64,000 bases of DNA from Phaseolus vulgaris (Eukaryota > Streptophyta > Magnoliopsida > Fabales > Fabaceae). The notes under the pieces were generated by a model. The model was not told the DNA's origin and searched no databases. It saw only the letters and a program-made list of their open reading frames with translations. The position numbers and the translations under genes are program-made. The stretch spans positions 2,246,183 through 2,310,182 of the forward strand of contig NC_023756.2 in the NCBI RefSeq assembly GCF_000499845.2, written 5' to 3'. This document shows, piece by piece, positions 58,462-64,000 of this stretch (positions are counted from its first letter, which is position 1; every line of letters begins with the position of its first letter).

Positions 58462-58566
58462 TATAATAACTAATTAATTTTTATTTTTAAAATTAATTTT
58501 TATTTTATGATTTTCTTATATAATAATTAATTTTTTTTATTTTTAAAATTAATTTTTATTTCATGA
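58462..58566. mobile_element. two adjacent right ends of CACTA-type miniature elements (copy 11)
   Basis: 'taactaattaatttttattt' to 'ttatgattttctta', then again 'taattaattttttttatttt' to 'tttcatgatat', match the right terminus of the family twice in a row. No left ends lie close by. Confidence 0.5.
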
Positions 58567-58654
58567 TATACCTAGCCCCGTTTAGATAAAGTGTGTCTAG
58601 ATATTTATGGGATTGAGTTAGAATTGTTAAAGATCTACAGAGAGTATAGTCGTG

Positions 58655-58836
58655 TATATAAGTGGATGCAAACCTCAACTTCATGAACCGGTTTTATGAG
58701 ATTAAGTTAGACTTAAAGTTTATTTCTTATTATAATATCAAAGTCATATCGACTAGAAATTATAACATGTCATTGTATATAAGTAGGTGCAAACTTCACT
58801 CCATGAACTAGTTTATAAGATTGAGTTAGACTTCGA
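58655..58836. repeat. dispersed legume-type repeat, two reverse partial copies
   Basis: 58655-58735 and 58775-58836 are both reverse-orientation versions of the first 60 bases of the repeat at 5408-5466: 'tgtatataagtggatgcaaa' and 'tgtatataagtaggtgcaaa', each followed by a 'catgaac' segment and 'gattgagttagact'-like sequence. Confidence 0.6.
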
Positions 58837-58859
58837 TTTTGTAATAAACATGTAAAAAG

Positions 58860-59600
58860 AAAATTAATAAATCTACGTTCACATATTCTATTAGGTATCC
58901 TTGGATGCCATCTGGTGGCAGTGCATAGGAAAATTATCATAGCCTAATTTCTTAACATTGACATCAATTATATATGATAATTTGCTACACATCTTAAGAT
59001 CTTAATTTTATTACTTTGAGATCGATATGTGCTATGATAATAATAAAATAAAATAAAAAAGCAAAAACGAAAGATGAGCCATGTTTATCTCTGGGGTTAC
59101 AATATATTATCATTGGCTTCACTCATAGGATAAATCACAATCATAATATAATATTACAAATCATAGGAAAAGAATCTAACTATTAATTAGTAGACATGAT
59201 GACAGGTATAACATAATAATTTTTCTGTGATTTTCATCTCTTCTACATCTAACACACACGTGTATATATATATACTATAATTACTGATTATATATGAAGT
59301 TGTACAAAAAAATTACTGATTATGATGACTGGGAAACAGTTCTAGCTTTGTCATTAAAAGACTTTCATTGAATTGCAATATTTCAAAGCTTGATGAAGAA
59401 AAAGACTTCTCAAGAATGGATTAGTAGCAGAATCTCAACCAAGATTTAATCACATTTTGTCATCTACTGTTGGACAGTGATACCTAATATAAAAAAAAAT
59501 ATTTAAAAAAAAACTTACACATTAAAAAAAATATAATTTATAATTTATAACTTGAACAAAATATTATTTTTGTTTTGAATTGTACATAAATGTGAATATA
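58860..59600. other. AT-rich spacer with the second copy of the 51985 segment
   Basis: 59320-59460 aligns with 51985-52130 (see that entry). Otherwise AT-rich with no gene seen. Confidence 0.4.
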
Positions 59601-59624
59601 CAACTGTGATAGAAGTGGTTGTCT

Positions 59625-59908
59625 TGGTTCAAGTAAAAACTTGGTCTTGGATTACGTCCAAGTCTCTCTCTAGTTTGTTCTCTTTTTCCGAGTGGTGTCT
59701 CGAACCTTTGGTCTGTATGACGATGGTTTCTCGAATTATTTTTTAGCTCAGATTGTATGGGTTGAGTTAGGATTGTTTAGTAATTATAGACGTCTAACGG
59801 TGTGAGTGTTGAGATGGAGTGTCTTAGGTATTTTATGTTTGTATAAGGGTTGAATCACCCCTAAAGTGGTTCACATTTATTTATTTTTTATTACCGATAA
59901 AAAAAACA
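59625..59908 (+). mobile_element. 5'-truncated LINE tail A
   Basis: One frame reads KTWSWITSKS, then FSEWCLEPLVCMT, the usual end of plant LINE ORF2 (pattern K-W-W ... F-x-x-W-C-x-x-P-x-x-C). It is followed by a 3' UTR with 'ggttgaatcacccctaaagt' and the tail 'ccgataaaaaaaac'. It aligns along its length with 60640-60896. Confidence 0.65.
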
Positions 59909-59977
59909 AGATTGATAACATAGTTATTAAAAGACACCAGCAGAATGCATATAATTGATAAGAGGCATTGAAGGAAT

Positions 59978-60271
59978 TTAGAATGGTAAAGGTTGAATTG
60001 AAGAATTAAAATTATGAGCATGAGAGAATGTGGGTGGTGGAGTGTTGAGTGAGGAAGGTGAAGCATCACCTCTTAGAGAACATGGGAGAAGGTACTGTCT
60101 GCTGATGAGGCTGCATTCATCTTCAAACTCTTTAATACTATTTTCAACCTTTCCTACATTTGGCAGGTACCATGTTACCTTTGTCCAACATATCTTATGC
60201 CACCATGGATACACCTTAATCACACATGTGCTTCCTTTTCTTCCCTCATTCAACATCTTCTTTCTTAACAT
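59978..60271 (-). CDS. 97-aa ORF, unknown
   Basis: ATG at 60271, stop TAA at 59978-59980. The composition is less AT-rich than the flanks and the peptide has protein-like makeup (GSTCVIKVYPWWHKICWTKV then SLRGDASPSSLNTPPPTF). I recognise no family. It lies between two LINE tails. It may be a small gene, an exon of an unseen gene, or chance. Confidence 0.25.
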   Translation of the reverse strand: MLRKKMLNEGRKGSTCVIKVYPWWHKICWTKVTWYLPNVGKVENSIKEFEDECSLISRQYLLPCSLRGDASPSSLNTPPPTFSHAHNFNSSIQPLPF

Positions 60272-60629
60272 GGATAATAATTAATAAGGAATTCAATATC
60301 AATCACTTTCCTAATTTGAGTTTTGAAAGACTCTCTTTCTTTTATTTTAATGATTTCAATTTTGTAAAAAATATTATATATAGTTCTATTTTACATGGTC
60401 AAACTAGGTCAGATTCTTTTTATCAAAATATTTACCTTCAGTCTCTTCAATCTCTCGAGAATGATACTTATGAATACATTCTAAAGCTTAAGTCAACAAT
60501 TAAATGTATAAATTACAAGTATTTTAACGATTTTTGGGGAACAATATGGGTTGAAGTTGTGAGTGAAATATGAAAACACATGAACAATATCATTTTTAAT
60601 AAGGAAAAAGCTGACGTGTCAAAAGTGTT

Positions 60630-60896
60630 TCCATTTGTGCAAATTAAGGTTTAGTCTTGGATTTACTATAAGTCTCGTTATAGGTCTGTCTCTTATCCTA
60701 ATTGGTGTTTGAACCCTTTGACTTGCATGAGGTTGGTTTGTTGATGTTCTTTCGAAAGATTTGTTTTTCTTAAGAACTGTGGTTTTGTCTGTTCGGTAGG
60801 TGTTTCTTGGGAAGGTGGAGAAGGTTAAAGTGTAATTGTATAAGTGTTGGATCACCCTGTGATTCTTATTTATTAATTCTTTTTTATGATAAAAAA
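60630..60896 (+). mobile_element. 5'-truncated LINE tail B
   Basis: Aligned to tail A. The frame, with stops, reads SWIYYKS and SYPNWCLNPLTCMRL, followed by 'gtgttggatcaccctgtgat' and the tail 'atgataaaaaaa'. It is more decayed than tail A. Confidence 0.6.
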
Positions 60897-60899
60897 AAT

Positions 60900-61655
60900 A
60901 CTTTTTACCTAAAAAAAACTTTTTACTTTTGGAGTTCTGAGATGATTAACTTTTACTTCACTTGATAAATTTGTAAAAGATAACATTCAAAAAATAATTA
61001 TTAAACCTAAAAATGGAATATTAATTGTAAAAGAACCATTATTATATTAAAATAAATTAGATTTATTTTGTTTTATGGACACAAGTGTAGTATAGTGAAA
61101 AAATTATATAATGTTTTTACACATTGCGAAAATAATTTATATAATAAAAAACTGTGTGCTTCATTCTTACCATTTATAAAGTATTGTTAAATCAACCATA
61201 ATATCAATGTAAACAAAAGCCTATTACGGGAAAGATATATAAAATTTCTGTATCAACTTAAATTAATTAAAGTTGAATCAATCTCCTCAAATAACATTTT
61301 TTTTATTTATAAAATATTCACATACTTTTATCAATGATTAATGTGTGCATGATCACAATTTTATCTGCAAAACTCAAATATACCAAATCTTACTTTAAGA
61401 AATCTGGATTTAGTTATTTATATAATTATATGTTCACAATAAAAAATACAAAGATTTTGAAATTAAGTTGATATTTAACAATTTTTAGAAAAATATTATT
61501 ATAAATCATATATATGAATTTTCATATGTGGAAAGTTAATGCAAATGACAAGAACTTCATTTTTATTTCTGGTCCTACAGTGTTGGGCAGCAAGTCTTAA
61601 ACATACACAGTATCATGATCGAAACCTCAAGTCATTAAAATAGATAAAGACATGT
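60900..61655. other. AT-rich spacer
   Basis: No gene, element terminus or structured repeat was seen. Confidence 0.5.
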
Positions 61656-61657
61656 CA

Positions 61658-61660
<3 letters not shown>

Positions 61661-61730
<70 letters not shown>
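61661..61730. repeat. (TA)35 microsatellite
   Basis: An uninterrupted run of TA dinucleotides about 70 bases long, directly abutting the left end of a CACTA-type miniature element. Confidence 0.95.
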
Positions 61731-61731
<1 letters not shown>

Positions 61732-62102
61732 TACAAAAGAAAATATTAAATAAAAAACAATTTTAGAAAAAAAAATAATTAGTTACTATATTAAAAAAAT
61801 TAGATACTTTTTAAAAATTAAAAATATTATTGGTATCTAAATTAGTTTCTATTATTGATATATATTTTCTAAATTAATATTTAAATAGATACCAAAATTT
61901 TAGATACTAACTTTAAAATTTAAATAATTGGTAGCTAAAACCTACGTAGATAATTAGATACATACTTAGAAACTATTTATCAATAATAGAAACTAATTTA
62001 GAAGTTAATATTTTTTTTAGTCTCTAAAATAATTTTTAATTTTATCAATGTAGCAACTAATTATTTGTTGTCTCTAAAATTGATTTTTATTTAATGATTT
62101 AT
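61731..62102. mobile_element. CACTA-type miniature element, copy 12
   Basis: It begins 'ctacaaaagaaaatattaaa', so the first CA of the terminus is missing, and follows the family consensus to 'tttttatttaatgattt'. There the right terminus is replaced by 'atacatatatatatata'. TA-repeat sequence lies on both sides, which suggests insertion into the microsatellite. Confidence 0.7.
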
Positions 62103-62974
62103 ACATATATATATATATTATTATTTTTCTTTTTTAATTATTTTTTCCTCTTTAAATGTTAACTGAAAGGGGTGTTAATAAATATTTTTCCAGTTAATTT
62201 TAGTAAGTAAACATATTTTTATCAAAATTAGAGCAATATTTTTTTCTAAATGAATTCAATAAAAAGAAATCATAACAGAAATCTACATTTAATATATACA
62301 ATATGAGGAGCAATTTTGAAATAGATACTTCATATTCTATTTTTTTTTTTAATTTAATAATTTTTAAAAGTAACTTACTTGTTTAGTTGTTTGATTAATA
62401 TATATATTTATATATATAAGAGAATAAAAAATAATAATGTTAATGTTATTTAAAGAGTATAATGTCTCTCTCCCTTGAAAAAACAAATTATAAAAAGGTT
62501 ACCCGTCATGTCTTGATCTTATAGTTTTAATAACATCACAATAGAATAATGTTAATATTTTTAAATTAAAAAAAAATTATTTACACATTCACAATAATTC
62601 AAATTTTAGCTTTTATGACGCTTTTCAATGATTATTTTTTCATGTTGTTATGGAAACGATGTTATAATATTTTTTAAATTAATTAAAATATTACATATTA
62701 TCTTTCATAATGGTCTTTATATAAATGTTTGGTTTTTCCTATTTCTAACCATAATTGTATAACAAACAACTATGGGTTGTATTGATACAACAATAATAAG
62801 TCATATTTTAAGTACTTTTTTCTACAAAGGTTATTAAATTGTCCTAAAAAAATTATACTAATAATTTTGTAACTAAATTGAAAATCTTAGATTTAAGATC
62901 AATAACTATTATTCTTCCACATTATAACTGTATTTCAACATTTAATAAAGATTAGCATGCTCTTTAAATCGTGT

Positions 62975-63445
62975 ATCAAAAATTATTAAATAAAAATCAA
63001 TTTTAAACATAAAAAATAATTAGTTATTGAATAAATTATATATTATTTTAGAGACTAAATAATTATTGTTATCTAAAGTAGTTCTAATTATTAATAAAAA
63101 TTTATATAATAAGTTTGAGTTTTTAAAAAATTAATGTATTTCTCCTTTTAAAAATTGTGTTAGACCCGTGTTAAAATTGTCAGAAATCTAACAAATATTT
63201 TTTGAATTTGACACTTAACTGATAAGTGTCCTACGAGTGTCATGTCCAACACGAACACGCCATTTAAAAGGAGTGTTTGAGCTTCATAGGTTGGAACATA
63301 AATGCTCAAATTAATTTATTTAATTTTGACAAAAAAAAACTATTTTAAATGCTACTAAATTTTAGTCTATAAATTAAAATCTAATTTATTTAATATACTA
63401 ACTATTTTTTTTCCTCAAAAACTAATTTCTATTTAATAATTTTTA
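62975..63445. mobile_element. CACTA-type miniature element, copy 13, interrupted
   Basis: 62975-63115 matches the left half of the family and 63345-63445 the right half ('atactaactattttttttcc', 'tttctatttaataattttta'). The middle is occupied by about 230 bases that include the GACAC-rich repeat at 63210-63290. Confidence 0.55.
63210..63290. repeat. GTGTC/GACAC-rich dispersed repeat, copy 2 (reverse)
   Basis: The reverse complement aligns with 51745-51835 over about 60 bases, including 'ttttaaatgg' and 'gacactcgta'. Confidence 0.5.
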
Positions 63446-64000
63446 TATAATTACTTTTATAATAATATAATTACTTTTTTGTGAGTATGAAATTGTTCAA
63501 ATTTAACTCATACTCATAAATTTGAATCCCAAATAACTATGTTAAATAATTGGGAAAAAAGTAGTGCCTTTAATTATTAAATATACCAGTAAAGTACAAA
63601 AAAAAAAAACTCAAAACCTAATTCCTAAAAGATGAACTTTCACTCTTAATTTCTTTCTTTTTCCTTCATAGGTCATCTTCCTATAAAAGAAATTATATTT
63701 TCAGTATCACCAAATCTCATTATTAAATGATATCATTCATGTCATATCCATAAATAATTTATAATCATTTAAAAAAATATCAATAATATATGCTTTTTTA
63801 TACATATTGTTAAAAATAATATAATTAATTTCTATCTCAACCAGATTTATTATATATCTGAAATAATATTAATATAGAATTTGAGTTAAACTTACGTTTA
63901 TCACTCTTCATATAATTTTTTTATCAAAGCTATTTGTATAATGTATCATCTCAGTATCAATACCTACCAAATGTCTACAACTAATTAATATGGATGAAAA
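63446..64000. other. AT-rich spacer to window end
   Basis: No gene or element was identified. Confidence 0.5.

Overview
The window looks like nuclear DNA of a flowering plant, most likely a legume of the bean/cowpea/soybean group. The genes are intron-bearing with GT-AG junctions, and the spacers are very AT-rich. A repeat containing 'cttataaaaccgg...ttgcacccacttatata', which I associate with Phaseoleae genomes, occurs on both strands. There is no sign of bacterial or organellar sequence. The species cannot be settled from sequence alone.

Layout. (1) 0-12.1 kb: two tandem, same-strand alpha-dioxygenase genes (fatty-acid alpha-oxidation, oxylipin defence). Only the last four exons of the first copy are in the window. 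The second is complete with ten exons (about 642 aa), and its introns carry transposable elements. (2) 13.4-18.9 kb: two nearly identical single-exon genes for a 184-aa 2H-phosphoesterase/RNA-ligase-like protein, in convergent inverted orientation. (3) 19.7-24.9 kb: a minus-strand TRICHOME BIREFRINGENCE-LIKE (TBL) putative wall-polysaccharide O-acetyltransferase, with a decayed copia gag relic in its 3.4-kb intron. (4) 27.66-28.13 kb: an exact 235-bp tandem duplication. (5) 28.6-35.5 kb: a minus-strand SUO-like gene (BAH plus TFIIS N-terminal domains, about 1575 aa) with a 97-aa ORF just downstream. (6) 35.6-53.4 kb: a gene desert of AT-rich DNA, CACTA-derived miniature elements, a LINE with its target-site duplication, and an LTR fragment. 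(7) 53.47-54.46 kb: a five-exon minus-strand SecE-family gene (155 aa), reassembled by splice phase. (8) 55-58.5 kb: relics of a CACTA transposase, a receptor-like kinase and a GC-rich island. (9) 58.6-64 kb: LINE tails, MITEs, a (TA)35 microsatellite and AT-rich spacer.

Repeats. A single CACTA-type miniature family (termini like CACTACAAGAAAATCAT, 320-380 bp, internally palindromic) occurs about a dozen times, including self-nested, LINE-interrupted and repeat-interrupted copies. A GC-rich hAT-like family occurs twice, both with recognisable 8-bp target duplications, once upstream of and once inside alpha-dioxygenase gene 2.

The genes are unrelated housekeeping or defence loci and do not form a pathway. 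The only local functional clusters are the tandem dioxygenase pair and the inverted phosphoesterase pair. I found no clear new molecular system. The items most worth following are the phosphoesterase pair with a missing second catalytic histidine, the ORF behind SUO, the exact tandem duplication, and a duplicated unknown segment at 51.9 and 59.3 kb.
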